Position numbers and translations under genes: made by a program. 64,000 nt of DNA from Alphaproteobacteria bacterium (GTDB taxonomy: Bacteria > Pseudomonadota > Alphaproteobacteria > UBA8366 > Aestuariispiraceae): positions 124,001 to 188,000 of the forward strand of contig JAWPMN010000001.1 in the NCBI GenBank assembly GCA_033344895.1. The letters run 5' to 3'. The notes under the pieces were generated by a model, which searched no databases, was not told the DNA's origin, and saw only the letters and a program-made list of their open reading frames with translations. How positions within the stretch are numbered: the stretch's first letter is position 1; each line of letters begins with the position of its first letter. Below are positions 34,534 through 43,854 of the stretch, piece after piece.

Positions 34534-34995
34534 ATGAAGCGCCTGCTGATCGTCACCCACGCCCCGTCCCCGAACACGCGCAGGCTGCGCGACGCCGCAA
34601 TCGATGGCGCCCGGGAAGGCGGCGGGGATACGGTCGAGATTTTGTCGAAACCCGCCCTGGAGGCAGGGCCGGAGGATGTCCTTCAGTCGGACGGCATCCT
34701 GCTCGGGACGACGGAAAACCTGGGATACATGTCCGGGGCGCTGAAGGACTTCTTCGACCGAACCTACTACGCGGTCCTTGAGGAGAAACAGGGGCTGCCC
34801 TATGCCCTGTATATCCGGGCCGGCATGGACGGGACCGGCACCCGCCGCGCGGTCGAGAGCATCGCCACGGGCCTGCGGTGGAAAGCAATGCGCGACCCGC
34901 TGATCTGCCGCGGCGATTGGCAGGACAGCTTCGTCGATGACTGCAGCGAGTTGGGCATGCTGGCGGCCGCGGGCCTGGACGCCGGCATTTTCTGA
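34534..34995 (+). CDS. Flavodoxin-fold NAD(P)H-dependent oxidoreductase
   Basis: A 153-residue protein with an alternating flavodoxin-like fold: LLIVTHAPSPNTRRLRDAAIDGA at the phosphate-binding loop, DGILLGTTENLGYMSGALKDFFDRTYY, and ALYIRAGMDGTGTRRAVESIATGL. It probably binds FMN and reduces a quinone or similar acceptor; the substrate is unknown. AAGGAG at 34517-34522 lies 11 bp before ATG 34534 and 5 bp before an in-frame TTG at 34528, which may be the true start. Confidence 0.75.
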   Translation: MKRLLIVTHAPSPNTRRLRDAAIDGAREGGGDTVEILSKPALEAGPEDVLQSDGILLGTTENLGYMSGALKDFFDRTYYAVLEEKQGLPYALYIRAGMDGTGTRRAVESIATGLRWKAMRDPLICRGDWQDSFVDDCSELGMLAAAGLDAGIF

Positions 34996-35084
34996 CACCG
35001 ACGGCGACGCCCCCGTCACAAGCCGGTGCTTTCGAAGCAGGGACGATTCGTCTATGCCTGAAGTTTGATCAGCGAAAGCACCGT

Positions 35085-35615
35085 ATGCCGTCCGATGTCC
35101 TTACCCCCCGCCACGAGCGGCTCCTGTCCTATTGGAGATCCCTGTTACCGCCGGAAGGGGGCCTTCCGGCAAGGCGGCACTTCGATCCCGTCGCCATTCC
35201 GGATCTGCTGTCCTTTCTGGTCCTTGCGGATGTGGAAGGCAGCGACCTCCGATTCCGAGTCGTCGGAACTGAAATGGCGGAAGCGTGGGGCAGCGACTTC
35301 ACCGGCAAGACGCTCCGCGAGATCATGCAGGGACAGTATCACGATTTCATCCGCGACCAGTTCGACGCCTGTATCGAAAGCCGCGCTCCGGTCGCCTCGC
35401 ACAGCCGCTTCCAATGGGATCGCGGGCGTTGGCTCGACACGATCCGCGTCATGATCCCGCTCGCCCGTAACGCCGAACCGGCCCGCGTGGGCCATGTTGT
35501 CGTCGGCCAGTCATTCCATTACGACCGGACCGGACCGGAAACGCCCAGCGTTTACAGTCTGAAGGAAGGGACGCTGTCCGAACTGTCGCGCAGGGTCCTG
35601 GACGTACAGCCATAG
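35085..35615 (+). CDS. PAS-domain protein (PAS_5 type)
   Basis: A 176-residue protein that is essentially one PAS-like domain of the kind common in Rhodospirillales: PARRHFDPVAIPDLLSFLVLADVEGSDLRFRVVGTEMAEAWGSDFTGKTLREI. It has no output domain and no signal peptide, so it probably binds a small ligand or protein partner in the cytosol. It converges on the DUF2155 gene 20 bp away. Confidence 0.8.
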   Translation: MPSDVLTPRHERLLSYWRSLLPPEGGLPARRHFDPVAIPDLLSFLVLADVEGSDLRFRVVGTEMAEAWGSDFTGKTLREIMQGQYHDFIRDQFDACIESRAPVASHSRFQWDRGRWLDTIRVMIPLARNAEPARVGHVVVGQSFHYDRTGPETPSVYSLKEGTLSELSRRVLDVQP

Positions 35616-35635
35616 GCGCCCAGCCGGGCCCGCGC

Positions 35636-36064
35636 TCAGTCCTGGACGTTCGATTCCACGGCTGAATTCGCAGCCGGCGCCGGGTCCTTGCAGTCCAGCA
35701 GCCAGACGTCATAGACGGCGTGCTCCACGGCGTTGAGCCCCGGACTGGACGCGAACATCCATCCGGTGAACAGGACATTCTGTTCCTGCCCCGGGCGCAG
35801 TTCGTCGATCTCGATGAAGGCCGCCGCTTCCGGTCGCTCTTCCGGTGGAGTCCGGTCGCAATGACGAACCCGGATGCGCAGCGCTCCGAAATCGATCGGC
35901 TGATCGATCTGAACCTCGAATGTGGAGACCCGCGCGGTGACCTTGTCGAGCCCCTGCAGCACGGCGATGGATTTCGGCTCGGCTGAAGCCGGCGCGATTG
36001 CGCCGAACAGAAATGCGACGCCGCAGAGGGCGCCCTTCCGGATTGGTCCAGACACCCCGATCAT
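35636..36064 (-). CDS. DUF2155 periplasmic protein
   Basis: A 142-residue protein with a signal peptide (KGALCGVAFLFGAIAPASA, cut before EPK). The DUF2155 pattern typical of alphaproteobacteria follows: IAVLQGLDKVTARVSTFEVQIDQPIDFGALRIRVRHCDRTPPEERPEAAAF and LFTGWMFASSPGLNAVEHAVYDVWLLDC. Two conserved cysteines could form a disulfide. The function is not known; it usually neighbours MCE (mlaD) and NDUFA12 genes, as here. It overlaps the upstream methyltransferase by 4 bp. Confidence 0.88.
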   Translation of the reverse strand: MIGVSGPIRKGALCGVAFLFGAIAPASAEPKSIAVLQGLDKVTARVSTFEVQIDQPIDFGALRIRVRHCDRTPPEERPEAAAFIEIDELRPGQEQNVLFTGWMFASSPGLNAVEHAVYDVWLLDCKDPAPAANSAVESNVQD

Positions 36065-36819
36065 TCAGCCAGCTCCGCCGAAAAGCGCAGACGCACATAA
36101 TCCGCCACCCAGGTACCGTCCGGATCCGTCAATACGGGCCGCAGGGCGTCGCGGATCTGGTCGATGGCAGCCACGCGTTCCGTCTCGTCGATCCGATTGA
36201 GGAAGCTCTCCCCGAAAGACGCCAGCCATCCGTCGACATCGCCCGGCAGCGGTGTCGGCCGATTGATCAATTCGATGGATTTCACAACGAAGCCTTCCGC
36301 CTCCAGGACGTCACGATAGGCATCAGGAGTCGGAAAGTACCAGGGATCGGCGTCGTCCGGATCAATCCCACGGGCGGCGACCGCGACCCGAAGGGCGGTG
36401 CGCAGCGTCTGGACATTGCCCACGCCGCCGAACTCGCCGACAAAGCGCCCGCCGGGCTTCAGCGCCCTTCGCACCCCGGAGACTACGGCCGCGGCATCCT
36501 TCATCCAATGCAATGCCGCATTGGTGAACACCGCGTCGAACTGGGCGTCGAAGGTCAGGTTCTGACCATCTGCCACATGGGCGTCCAGCCCTTCGTCCCT
36601 GGCCTTTCGAATCTGATCGGCGCTGGCGTCGACCCCGACAACGTCGCAGCCCAGCGCCGCGAGTTTTCGGGTCAGGGCCCCTTCCCCGCAACCAAGATCA
36701 AGAATTCTTTCACCGGCTTTTGGGGCCAGCAAATCCACGACCGGCATCCCGAGTTCGGCGACGAATCCCGCGTTCCGGCGATACCTTTCCGGGTCCCAGT
36801 GCTGATCGGCAACCGTCAT
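36061..36819 (-). CDS. Class I SAM-dependent methyltransferase
   Basis: A 252-residue methyltransferase with motif I ILDLGCGEGALTRKLAALG (about 38-56), VVGVDASADQIRKAR and VFTNAALHWMKD. The overall style is that of trans-aconitate-methyltransferase-like proteins; the target is unknown. It lies 30 bp after an MCE gene and overlaps the DUF2155 start. It interrupts the usual mlaD-DUF2155 adjacency and may be co-transcribed with both. Confidence 0.85.
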   Translation of the reverse strand: MTVADQHWDPERYRRNAGFVAELGMPVVDLLAPKAGERILDLGCGEGALTRKLAALGCDVVGVDASADQIRKARDEGLDAHVADGQNLTFDAQFDAVFTNAALHWMKDAAAVVSGVRRALKPGGRFVGEFGGVGNVQTLRTALRVAVAARGIDPDDADPWYFPTPDAYRDVLEAEGFVVKSIELINRPTPLPGDVDGWLASFGESFLNRIDETERVAAIDQIRDALRPVLTDPDGTWVADYVRLRFSAELAE

Positions 36820-36849
36820 CCGGCGCTTCCTTTCATCGGGCCGAATGGC

Positions 36850-37299
36850 CTATTCTTCGGTGATCAGGAAAATCGCGCGGCCCAGAAGGTCCTCCAGGGC
36901 GACGACATCTTTCGTGTCGACGATTTCGTCTCCATCCGCGAGAATCTCACTGTCGGTACCCGGCGCCAGTTTGACATACATGCCGCCCAGCAGACCGTCG
37001 CCCGTGATCGCCGCAGTCGAATCCGCCGGCACCTGAATGCCTTCCTGGATCGTCATCTCGACGACCGCCTGATAAAGTTCCGGGTCGATTGACGCGTCGG
37101 TGACGGTGCCGACCTTAACCCCGCCAATGCGGACATCGGCCCCCAGCGTCAGACCGTCGATGGTGCCGAACCGGCCCGTCAGTTTGAAGCCGCTGTGGTC
37201 CGCGGCGAGGTCCGTCGCCTGATAGGCCAGATACAGGAACAATCCCGCGACGATCAGAACGACGGCGCCCATGATGGTTTCGATTACGCTGCGCTGCAT
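36850..37299 (-). CDS. MlaD-type MCE lipid-transport protein (second of tandem pair)
   Basis: A 149-residue protein anchored by one N-terminal helix (IMGAVVLIVAGLFLYLAYQA) with a periplasmic MCE domain (YKLTGRF-like FKLTGRFGTIDGLTLGADVRIGGVKVGTV; ITGDGLLGGMYVKLAPG). MlaD proteins form hexamers that carry phospholipid between membranes. No MlaE permease or MlaF ATPase is in the window. It follows a paralogue after 4 bp. Confidence 0.9.
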   Translation of the reverse strand: MQRSVIETIMGAVVLIVAGLFLYLAYQATDLAADHSGFKLTGRFGTIDGLTLGADVRIGGVKVGTVTDASIDPELYQAVVEMTIQEGIQVPADSTAAITGDGLLGGMYVKLAPGTDSEILADGDEIVDTKDVVALEDLLGRAIFLITEE

Positions 37300-37303
37300 G
37301 TCC

Positions 37304-37789
37304 CTACTCCGCCGGTGCTTCCTGAGAGTCGCGGCGCGCCTCCGCCATCAGGATGATCTTTTCGAAAAGATCGAAGAACGAAATCGAGTTGCGCGTGTAG
37401 TCGAACGCACCATCAGGCGGCAGCATCTCGTAGTCGCCGCCAGGAACGACGCGGATGTACTTTCCGCCCGCCAGCCCGTCGCTGATGATCGACGCCTCGC
37501 TGTCGACCGGAATCTCATAGCCATCGCGGATGGTCATCTCCACGATGACTTCGTTCGTGTCCGTGTCCAGACGCATGCTTTGGACATTGCCGATCGGCAG
37601 GCCGGCCATCAGGACACGGCTGCCGACGGACAGGCCTGCCGCCGATTCATAATAGGCAAAAACGCGATAGCCGTCCGACCCGCGGCTTTCCGGCTGCCCC
37701 ATGTAGCCGAGCACGAAAAACGCCGCCAGCGCCACACAGGTCGCTGCGCCGATCATGCAGTGTTTGGCATCGCTGGAAAGGCGGGCCAT
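37304..37789 (-). CDS. MlaD-type MCE protein (first of tandem pair)
   Basis: A 161-residue protein with an N-terminal helix (CMIGAATCVALAAFFVLGYM) and an MCE domain (VFAYYESAAGLSVGSRVLMAGLPIGNVQSM; IISDGLAGGKYIRVVPGG), then a C-terminal helical tail (ISFFDLFEKIILMAEARR). ATG 37789 follows ACGGAG; the longer frame upstream is not used. Two divergent MCE genes back to back suggest a hetero-oligomer or recent specialisation. It is 49 bp from the NDUFA12 gene. Confidence 0.85.
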   Translation of the reverse strand: MARLSSDAKHCMIGAATCVALAAFFVLGYMGQPESRGSDGYRVFAYYESAAGLSVGSRVLMAGLPIGNVQSMRLDTDTNEVIVEMTIRDGYEIPVDSEASIISDGLAGGKYIRVVPGGDYEMLPPDGAFDYTRNSISFFDLFEKIILMAEARRDSQEAPAE

Positions 37790-37838
37790 GGCTACTCCGT
37801 CACCTGGGGTCGGCGCTGCACGGCGCACCGATATCCCG

Positions 37839-38201
37839 TCATTCCGGCGTCCAGGCCTCGTAGTCGCCGGTCGCCGATGCCCGCCGGCCGCCGGCAAGCG
37901 TATGTCCGGGCGGACGATAGGCCTCAACCGTCCCGGTCAGGTTCGGAACGTGCTCCTTCTCCCAGTCGAATCTGGGGCGACTTTGTGCCGACGGGAAGGC
38001 ATCGATCGTATAGTGCAGCCAGGCATGATGCTGCGGCGGCACGCGTGACGCCTCATCCTGACCGTCCTTGTAAATCACCCAGCGGCGGCGGCGCGTGCCG
38101 GGCGATACCTTACGGTCCTGGTAATAGACGTTGCCGTGTTCGTCCTCGCCGACGCGCTCTCCGCGCAGCCAGGTCGTCAGCCGGGTAATCGCATTGGCCA
38201 T
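37839..38201 (-). CDS. NADH:ubiquinone oxidoreductase accessory subunit, NDUFA12 family
   Basis: A 120-residue protein matching the mitochondrial complex I B17.2/NDUFA12 family, which alphaproteobacteria share: GEDEHGNVYYQDRK, RRWVIYKDG, SRVPPQHHAWLHYTIDAFP and the C-terminal NLTGTVEAYRPPGH. It is a peripheral accessory subunit of complex I; the core nuo genes are not in this window. It is divergent from nrdJ across 339 bp and heads the leftward set NDUFA12-MCE-MCE-methyltransferase-DUF2155. Confidence 0.93.
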   Translation of the reverse strand: MANAITRLTTWLRGERVGEDEHGNVYYQDRKVSPGTRRRRWVIYKDGQDEASRVPPQHHAWLHYTIDAFPSAQSRPRFDWEKEHVPNLTGTVEAYRPPGHTLAGGRRASATGDYEAWTPE

Positions 38202-38338
38202 GGCCGGTCGTATCCTCGGATATGAATGCCTTCTTGATTGGCGCGACTATGGCAAAGCCGAGCCCTTGCGTCCAGCCTGCACAGGGTGTTTCGACGCCGC
38301 AGCCCCGGAATCCTGCAGAAACCCGAGAGTCGCAAAAA

Positions 38339-38396
38339 AATCAATATATAGAATGCCGTCTAATTTTTTCCGCACATGGGACACAGCATATTGTAT
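38339..38396 (+). promoter_or_regulatory. Two candidate NrdR boxes in the nrdJ upstream region
   Basis: Box 1 at 38339-38354 (AATCAATATATAGAAT) matches 12 of 16 positions of the NrdR consensus ACACWATATATWGTGT with a perfect CWATATATWG core. Box 2 at 38381-38396 (ACACAGCATATTGTAT) matches 13 of 16. Their starts are 42 bp apart, four helical turns, as required for cooperative NrdR binding. They lie 145-202 bp before the nrdJ start. The rest of the 339-bp gap (38202-38540) holds no gene that I can see. Confidence 0.65.
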
Positions 38397-38540
38397 CTGG
38401 CTACAGATGGTGTACCATCACCAAAGTTTCACAAGATATAGCGCGTCGGACGGCACAATGCAGGCGGGGAGTTGGCCTGCCGCCGAACAGCGGTCGTTCC
38501 GGCGTCCGGCAATCTGGCAGCCAAGGGGGTCAGCGTACAC

Positions 38541-41500
38541 ATGCGTATCGCGAGACGGTTCACCAAGAAAAACGAGTCGCCTTACGCGGCGATCCAGTTC
38601 CGCAAGACCGATTCGGAAATTCGGAATCCCGACGGAACCGTCGTCTTTCAGCTGAAGGACATCGAGATCCCCTCGAACTACAGCCAGGTCGCTGGCGACG
38701 TGCTGGCCCAGAAGTACTTCCGCAAGGCCGGCGTCCCCGCCGCGACCAAACCGGTCAAGGAAAAGGACGTTCCGGAATTCCTGTGGCGCCGCGTGCCGGA
38801 CGAAGCGGCTCTGAACAAGATGCCGGAAGAGGACCGCTTTGGCAGCGAGACGAAATCGACGCAGGTCTTTGACCGACTGGCGGGCACTTGGGCCTATTGG
38901 GGCTGGAAGGGCGGCTATTTCGACGCCGAAGAGGATGCCCAGGCCTATTTCGACGAAATGCGCTTCATGTTGGCCCGCCAGATGGCCGCACCGAACAGCC
39001 CGCAATGGTTCAACACGGGCCTGCACTGGGCCTATGGCATCGACGGTCCGAGCCAGGGCCATCTTTACGTCGACTACAAGACCGGCAAGCTGGTCCGATC
39101 CAAGTCCGCCTATGAGCATCCGCAACCCCATGCCTGCTTCATCCAGTCCGTCGAAGACGATCTGGTAAACGACAACGGCATCATGGACCTGTGGGTCCGT
39201 GAAGCGCGCCTGTTCAAGTACGGCAGCGGTACCGGCACCAATTTCTCACGCATTCGCGGTGCCAACGAGCCGCTGGCCGGAGGCGGCAAGTCTTCCGGAC
39301 TGATGAGCTTCCTGAAAATCGGCGACAAGGCAGCGGGCGCGATCAAGTCGGGTGGCACGACGCGCCGGGCGGCCAAGATGGTCGTGGTCGATGTCGACCA
39401 TCCCGACATTGAAGGCTTCGTCGACTGGAAGGTCATTGAGGAGCAGAAGGTCGCCGCCTTGGTAGCCGGCTCCAAGCTGCATGCCGAACATCTGAACGCG
39501 ATCATGAAGGCCTGCAATGAAGGTCGGCTGGATGACGGGGCCGTGCTGACCGGCGATGCCCGGTTCGATCCGAAACGGAACCGGACGCTGAAGAACGAGA
39601 TTCGCGCCGCGCGCCGCGCCCAGATTCCGGAAAACTATGTCCAACGCGTGATCCAGTTCGCCCGCCAAGGCTATACCGAGATCGAGTTCCCGACCTATGA
39701 TACGGACTGGGATTCGGAAGCCTACAGCACGGTTTCCGGCCAGAACGCCAATAACTCCGTCCGGGTCACGGACGAATTTCTGCGCGCGGTCGAGACCGGC
39801 GGCGACTGGGCCCTGAAGAACCGCACGGACGGCAAGGTCGCCAAGACGCTGAAGGCCGCCGACCTGTGGGAAAAGATCGGCCATGCCGCCTGGGCCAGCG
39901 CCGATCCCGGCATTCAGTACGACACCACGATCAACGATTGGCATACCTGCCCGAATTCGGGCCGGATCAACGCGTCGAACCCGTGTTCGGAATACATGTT
40001 CCTGGACGATACGGCGTGCAATCTGGCCTCCTTGAATCTGATGCAGTTCCGGCGCCCGGATCGAGGCTTCGATATCGAAGGCTTCAGCCATGCGGTCCGC
40101 CTGTGGACGGTGACCCTGGAAATTTCGGTCCTGATGGCGCAGTTCCCGTCGAAATCCATCGCGGAACTATCCTACAAATACCGCACACTGGGCCTCGGCT
40201 TCGCCAATATCGGTGGGCTGCTGATGGCCGCCGGCCTGTCCTATGACAGCGACGAGGGCCGGGCGATCTGTGGCGCGATTTCCGCCCTGATGACGGGTGT
40301 TTCCTACGAGACCTCTGCGGAAATGGCGTCGGAACTGGGGCCCTTCCCCGGTTTCGAGGAAAACCGCGATGCCATGCTGCGCGTCATGCGCAACCACCGT
40401 GTGGCCGCCCATGGCTGGGGCGACGGGTATGACGGGCTGTCCGTGACGCCGGTGCCGTTGGACGTGCCGAACTGCCCGGACGAAGTTTTGGCCAAGGCCG
40501 CCGCCGATGCCTGGGACCGCGCCGTGAAGGCGGGAGAGCAGCACGGCTACCGCAACGCCCAGGCCACCGTCATCGCCCCAACCGGCACGATCGGTCTTGT
40601 GATGGATTGCGACACGACCGGGATTGAGCCGGATTTCGCGCTGGTGAAGTTCAAGAAGCTGGCCGGCGGCGGTTACTTCAAGATCATCAACCGCACCGTA
40701 CCGGAAGCCCTGAAAACCCTCGGCTACAGCGAACGGGAAATCGGTGAGATCGAACGCTATGCCGTCGGCCACGGCACCCTGGCCGGCGCGCCGGGCGTCA
40801 ACCATGACAGCCTGATGGCCAAGGGTTTCGGCCCGGAAGAAATCGCCAAGCTGGAATCCGCCCTGGGCAACGCGTTCGACATCAAGTTCGTGTTCAACAA
40901 ATGGACACTGGGCGAGGCCTTCTGCACTGACATGCTGGGCTTCGACGCCGACGACCTGAACGACATGAGCTTCGACATGCTGGCGGAGCTGGGTTTCGAG
41001 CGGCACGAGATCGACGCGGCGAACACCTATTGCTGCGGGGCGATGACCCTGGAAGGCGCGCCGCATCTGCGGGCCGAACATCTGCCGGTTTTCGACTGCG
41101 CCAATCCGTGCGGCAAGAAAGGCACGCGCTTCCTGACCGCCGAAAGCCACATTCGGATGATGGCTGCAGCACAGCCTTTCATCAGCGGTGCGATCTCCAA
41201 GACGATCAACATGCCGAATTCGGCCAGCGTCGAGGATTGCAAGGCGGCATATATCCTGAGCTGGAAGCTGGGCCTGAAGGCGAACGCGCTCTACCGCGAC
41301 GGATCGAAACTGTCCCAGCCGCTGGCGTCCAGCCTGCTGGACGATGACGACCTGCAGGACGATCTGGCCGATGCGACACCGGCCGAAGCCATCCCGATGG
41401 TGGCAGAGCGGATCGTCGAGCGGATCATCGAGAAACGTGCCGACCGCAAGAAACTGCCGCACCGCCGCAAGGGCTATACCCAGAAGGCGATCGTCGGCGG

Positions 41501-42254
41501 CCACAAGGTCTATCTGCGCACCGGCGAATACGAAGACGGCAGCCTGGGCGAATTGTTCATCGACATGCACAAGGAAGGCGCGGCCTTCCGCTCGCTGATG
41601 AACAATTTCGCCATCGCGGTTTCCATCGGCCTGCAATACGGCGTGCCGCTGGAGGAATATGTAGAGGCCTATACCTTCACGCGGTTCGAGCCGTCGGGGA
41701 TGGTCGAAGGCAACGAGGCGATCAAGATGGCCACCTCGATCCTGGACTACATCTTCCGCGAAGTGGCGATCAGCTATCTGGGCCGCGACGACCTGGCCCA
41801 TGTTCAGCCGGAAGACATGCTGCCGGACACGACCGGTGGCGGCGACAAGGAAAGCGAACTGGCGGAAGAGACCGCCCAGGCGATCCAGGCGATCCAGCGG
41901 ATCACCAGCCGGGGCTTCGTCCGCAAGTCGGACCTGACCGCCTATACCGGTGTCGTGACTCAGCTGGGCGGCGGAGGTGCCGCCGGCAGCATGACCAATT
42001 CCGCCCCGTCGCAGACCGCGGTGTCCGCCGGTGCGGGAACTCAGTTTGTGGAGACCGGGGCGGGGGGCGATACCGCTGTCCAGGTCGGCGAAGCGGTGCG
42101 CGAACAAGTGGATGGCCGTCTGGAGCGGATCCGCGAAGCGCGCGCCAAAGGGTATGAGGGCGATCCCTGCGGTGACTGCGGGAACATGACCCTCGTGCGG
42201 AACGGCACCTGCCTGAAATGCGTCACCTGTGGCGCCACCAGCGGGTGTTCGTAA
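38541..42254 (+). CDS. nrdJ: Adenosylcobalamin-dependent (class II) ribonucleoside-diphosphate reductase
   Basis: A 1237-residue oxygen-independent ribonucleotide reductase. ATG 38541 ([20 protein letters not shown]) is chosen over an upstream in-frame start. The RNR barrel includes [55 protein letters not shown] with active-site cysteines, and [21 protein letters not shown]. The C-terminal tail ends with a Cys-rich motif ([22 protein letters not shown]) that in this family relays electrons from thioredoxin. It makes deoxynucleotides using coenzyme B12, so the cell must import or make cobalamin; a B12 riboswitch occurs at about 50.3 kb. Confidence 0.97.
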   Translation: MRIARRFTKKNESPYAAIQFRKTDSEIRNPDGTVVFQLKDIEIPSNYSQVAGDVLAQKYFRKAGVPAATKPVKEKDVPEFLWRRVPDEAALNKMPEEDRFGSETKSTQVFDRLAGTWAYWGWKGGYFDAEEDAQAYFDEMRFMLARQMAAPNSPQWFNTGLHWAYGIDGPSQGHLYVDYKTGKLVRSKSAYEHPQPHACFIQSVEDDLVNDNGIMDLWVREARLFKYGSGTGTNFSRIRGANEPLAGGGKSSGLMSFLKIGDKAAGAIKSGGTTRRAAKMVVVDVDHPDIEGFVDWKVIEEQKVAALVAGSKLHAEHLNAIMKACNEGRLDDGAVLTGDARFDPKRNRTLKNEIRAARRAQIPENYVQRVIQFARQGYTEIEFPTYDTDWDSEAYSTVSGQNANNSVRVTDEFLRAVETGGDWALKNRTDGKVAKTLKAADLWEKIGHAAWASADPGIQYDTTINDWHTCPNSGRINASNPCSEYMFLDDTACNLASLNLMQFRRPDRGFDIEGFSHAVRLWTVTLEISVLMAQFPSKSIAELSYKYRTLGLGFANIGGLLMAAGLSYDSDEGRAICGAISALMTGVSYETSAEMASELGPFPGFEENRDAMLRVMRNHRVAAHGWGDGYDGLSVTPVPLDVPNCPDEVLAKAAADAWDRAVKAGEQHGYRNAQATVIAPTGTIGLVMDCDTTGIEPDFALVKFKKLAGGGYFKIINRTVPEALKTLGYSEREIGEIERYAVGHGTLAGAPGVNHDSLMAKGFGPEEIAKLESALGNAFDIKFVFNKWTLGEAFCTDMLGFDADDLNDMSFDMLAELGFERHEIDAANTYCCGAMTLEGAPHLRAEHLPVFDCANPCGKKGTRFLTAESHIRMMAAAQPFISGAISKTINMPNSASVEDCKAAYILSWKLGLKANALYRDGSKLSQPLASSLLDDDDLQDDLADATPAEAIPMVAERIVERIIEKRADRKKLPHRRKGYTQKAIVGGHKVYLRTGEYEDGSLGELFIDMHKEGAAFRSLMNNFAIAVSIGLQYGVPLEEYVEAYTFTRFEPSGMVEGNEAIKMATSILDYIFREVAISYLGRDDLAHVQPEDMLPDTTGGGDKESELAEETAQAIQAIQRITSRGFVRKSDLTAYTGVVTQLGGGGAAGSMTNSAPSQTAVSAGAGTQFVETGAGGDTAVQVGEAVREQVDGRLERIREARAKGYEGDPCGDCGNMTLVRNGTCLKCVTCGATSGCS

Positions 42255-42330
42255 GGGCCCGGCCCTTCCTTATTCGTCGGGCCCTCGGCGCGGATATCCC
42301 TACTCCGCGCCACGGTGCTCCCTGTGACCT

Positions 42331-42359
42331 TGCCCCCGGCCCGCGCCGGGGGCATTTTT
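42331..42359 (+). terminator. Intrinsic terminator after nrdJ
   Basis: GCCCCCGGC (42332-42340) pairs with the complementary GCCGGGGGC (42345-42353) around a 4-nt loop, followed by ATTTTTC. It lies about 80 bp after the nrdJ stop. Confidence 0.85.
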
Positions 42360-42411
42360 CCACTCGGTCGCCCAACAATCACCTGCCACATCCATGCTTC
42401 GGAATTCGATC

Positions 42412-43005
42412 ATGAAAATCGACACCTATCTGTTCGACATCGGCGGCGTGCTGGTCGACTGGAACCCGGATCACCTGCTGCGCAGCCTGCTGCCGGACGA
42501 TGAGGCGATACGGGTGTTTCGGGATGAAGCCGTCACCCATGAGCGCATCCTGAAGATGGATCGCGGGCAAAGCTGGGCGGAGCAGTTGGCCGAGATCGAA
42601 GAAGCGGCTCCGCATCATCTGGACGTCGCGCGGATGTACGGCGAACGGTGGGTCGAGACCATCGCGGCACCGATTCAGGACACCGTCGACCTGATGCTGG
42701 CGCTGAAGGCCGAGGGCTATCCGATCTATGCCCTGTCCAATTACGGGGCGGAGAATTTCGAGCGTTCCGTCGATGTCTATCCGTTCTTGGACGCGTTCGA
42801 CGGGCGGGTGGTTTCGGCTTACGAGGACGTAATCAAGCCCGACCCGGCGATCTACGACATCGTCATAGAGCGTTTCGACCTGACGCCGGAGACGACGCTG
42901 TTCATCGACGACCGTCCGGAGAACACCGACGCGGCCGCCGCGAAAGGGTTCCAGGTGCACACTTTCACGACACCGGAGAGTCTGAGGCGTTTTCTGGGAC
43001 GGTAG
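42412..43005 (+). CDS. HAD-superfamily hydrolase
   Basis: A 197-residue HAD subfamily IA hydrolase. Motif I is FDIGGVLVDW near residue 8 (the nucleophile Asp present but the usual second Asp replaced by Gly, as in HAD-IA variants with DxGG), motif II is YALSNYG, motif III Lys is in DVIKPDPAIYDIV, and motif IV is FIDDRPEN. The substrate is unknown. ATG 42412 is used; another ATG 18 bp upstream is possible. It is followed by the two palindromic repeats. Confidence 0.85.
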   Translation: MKIDTYLFDIGGVLVDWNPDHLLRSLLPDDEAIRVFRDEAVTHERILKMDRGQSWAEQLAEIEEAAPHHLDVARMYGERWVETIAAPIQDTVDLMLALKAEGYPIYALSNYGAENFERSVDVYPFLDAFDGRVVSAYEDVIKPDPAIYDIVIERFDLTPETTLFIDDRPENTDAAAAKGFQVHTFTTPESLRRFLGR

Positions 43006-43019
43006 TTGGCGACCGCCCT

Positions 43020-43096
43020 GTTCCTGCGAAAGCAGGAACCTTCATTGATCAGGTACGGAGCAGACACATCGAAGGCCCCTGCTTCCGCAGGAGCAC
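43020..43096 (+). repeat. Palindromic intergenic repeat, copy 1 (77 bp)
   Basis: It starts with the hairpin TTCCTGC-GAAA-GCAGGAA and ends with a second hairpin TCCTGC-TTCC-GCAGGA-like segment. The same 77-bp unit recurs at 43137-43213 with few differences, 117 bp downstream. REP/BIME-like architecture between convergent genes. Confidence 0.8.
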
Positions 43097-43136
43097 GTGA
43101 CGTCTTATCGCTATCGTGAGCCATCCCCGCCGCCGC

Positions 43137-43213
43137 GTTCCTGCGAAAGCAGGAACCTTCATCGATCAGGTACGGCACAAGCCCACAGAAGGCTCCTGCT
43201 TCCGCAGGAGCAC
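43137..43213 (+). repeat. Palindromic intergenic repeat, copy 2 (77 bp)
   Basis: Second copy of the 77-bp unit: both outer hairpins are conserved, including the full TTCCTGCGAAAGCAGGAA arm, while differences cluster in the central 30 bp (for example TTGATC to TCGATC). It ends 13 bp before the Lrp gene stop. It may act as a transcription stop or mRNA stabiliser between convergent genes. Confidence 0.8.
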
Positions 43214-43225
43214 GGACTGAGCATA

Positions 43226-43684
43226 TCACCGCACGGGCGGCGGTTTCCGGACGATGCGGCGCAGGGCCATATTGGACTGGATGCGGCTGACATGGGGCAG
43301 GCGCGAGATGTGGGTTTTGTGGATGCGTTCAAAATCGCGCATGTCGCGAACGACAAGGCGCAGTAGATAGTCCGCCTCCCCCGCCATCAGGTGACATTCG
43401 ACCAGTTCCGGGATGGCGGCGACCGCGCGTTCGAAATCGGCCAGCGCCGCCTCGCTCTGACCGCTCAGCGTGATCTGCACGATGACGCTGCCGTCGAAGC
43501 CCAGACGCTCCTCGTCCAGCAATGCGGTGTAGCCTTCGATGATCCCGGCCCCCTCCAGACGGGTCAATCTCCGCTGACAGGTTGAGGCGGAAATGCCCAA
43601 CCGCTGCCCCAGATCGGCGAGGGTCAGGCGGGCATTTTGCTGCACCGCATCCAAAAGGGCGATATCCGTGTCGTCCAACTGCAT
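43226..43684 (-). CDS. Lrp/AsnC family transcriptional regulator
   Basis: A 152-residue regulator with an N-terminal helix-turn-helix (LDDTDIALLDAVQQNARLTLADLGQRLGISASTCQRRLTRLE) and a C-terminal RAM ligand-binding domain (VIVQITLSGQSEAALADFERAVAAIPELVECHLMAGEADYLLRLVV). ATG 43684 is used; an in-frame ATG at 43699 is possible. It is divergent from alanine dehydrogenase across 170 bp, the well-known layout in which an Lrp-type protein activates ald in response to alanine. A CCATCA/TGATGG dyad (43696-43739) lies in the gap. Confidence 0.92.
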   Translation of the reverse strand: MQLDDTDIALLDAVQQNARLTLADLGQRLGISASTCQRRLTRLEGAGIIEGYTALLDEERLGFDGSVIVQITLSGQSEAALADFERAVAAIPELVECHLMAGEADYLLRLVVRDMRDFERIHKTHISRLPHVSRIQSNMALRRIVRKPPPVR

Positions 43685-43854
43685 TCTGCAAGATACCATC
43701 ATTGGGCTCAAAGTTTTGCAAGTTTGCTGCATTTGATGGCATTTCCGACAGCGACTTCGCAACCACATTTCGGGCATCTGGGCGTATCATCCGCACCATA
43801 CGAAACTGGTGCCTCTTCAAAACGGGGCCGCTCGCGAAATATAGGGGTGGAACA

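Noticed and set aside
38431-38446. ACAAGATATAGCGCGT as a third NrdR box
   Set aside because: Only about 10 of 16 positions match and its spacing to the box at 38381 is 50 bp, off helical phase.
40167-42107. 646-codon open frame on the - strand inside nrdJ
   Set aside because: Antisense shadow of nrdJ; no domains and His/Gln/Asp-rich composition.
43020-43213. Possible CRISPR array
   Set aside because: Only two units, 77 bp long with internal hairpins and a single 40-bp spacer, and no cas genes in the window.
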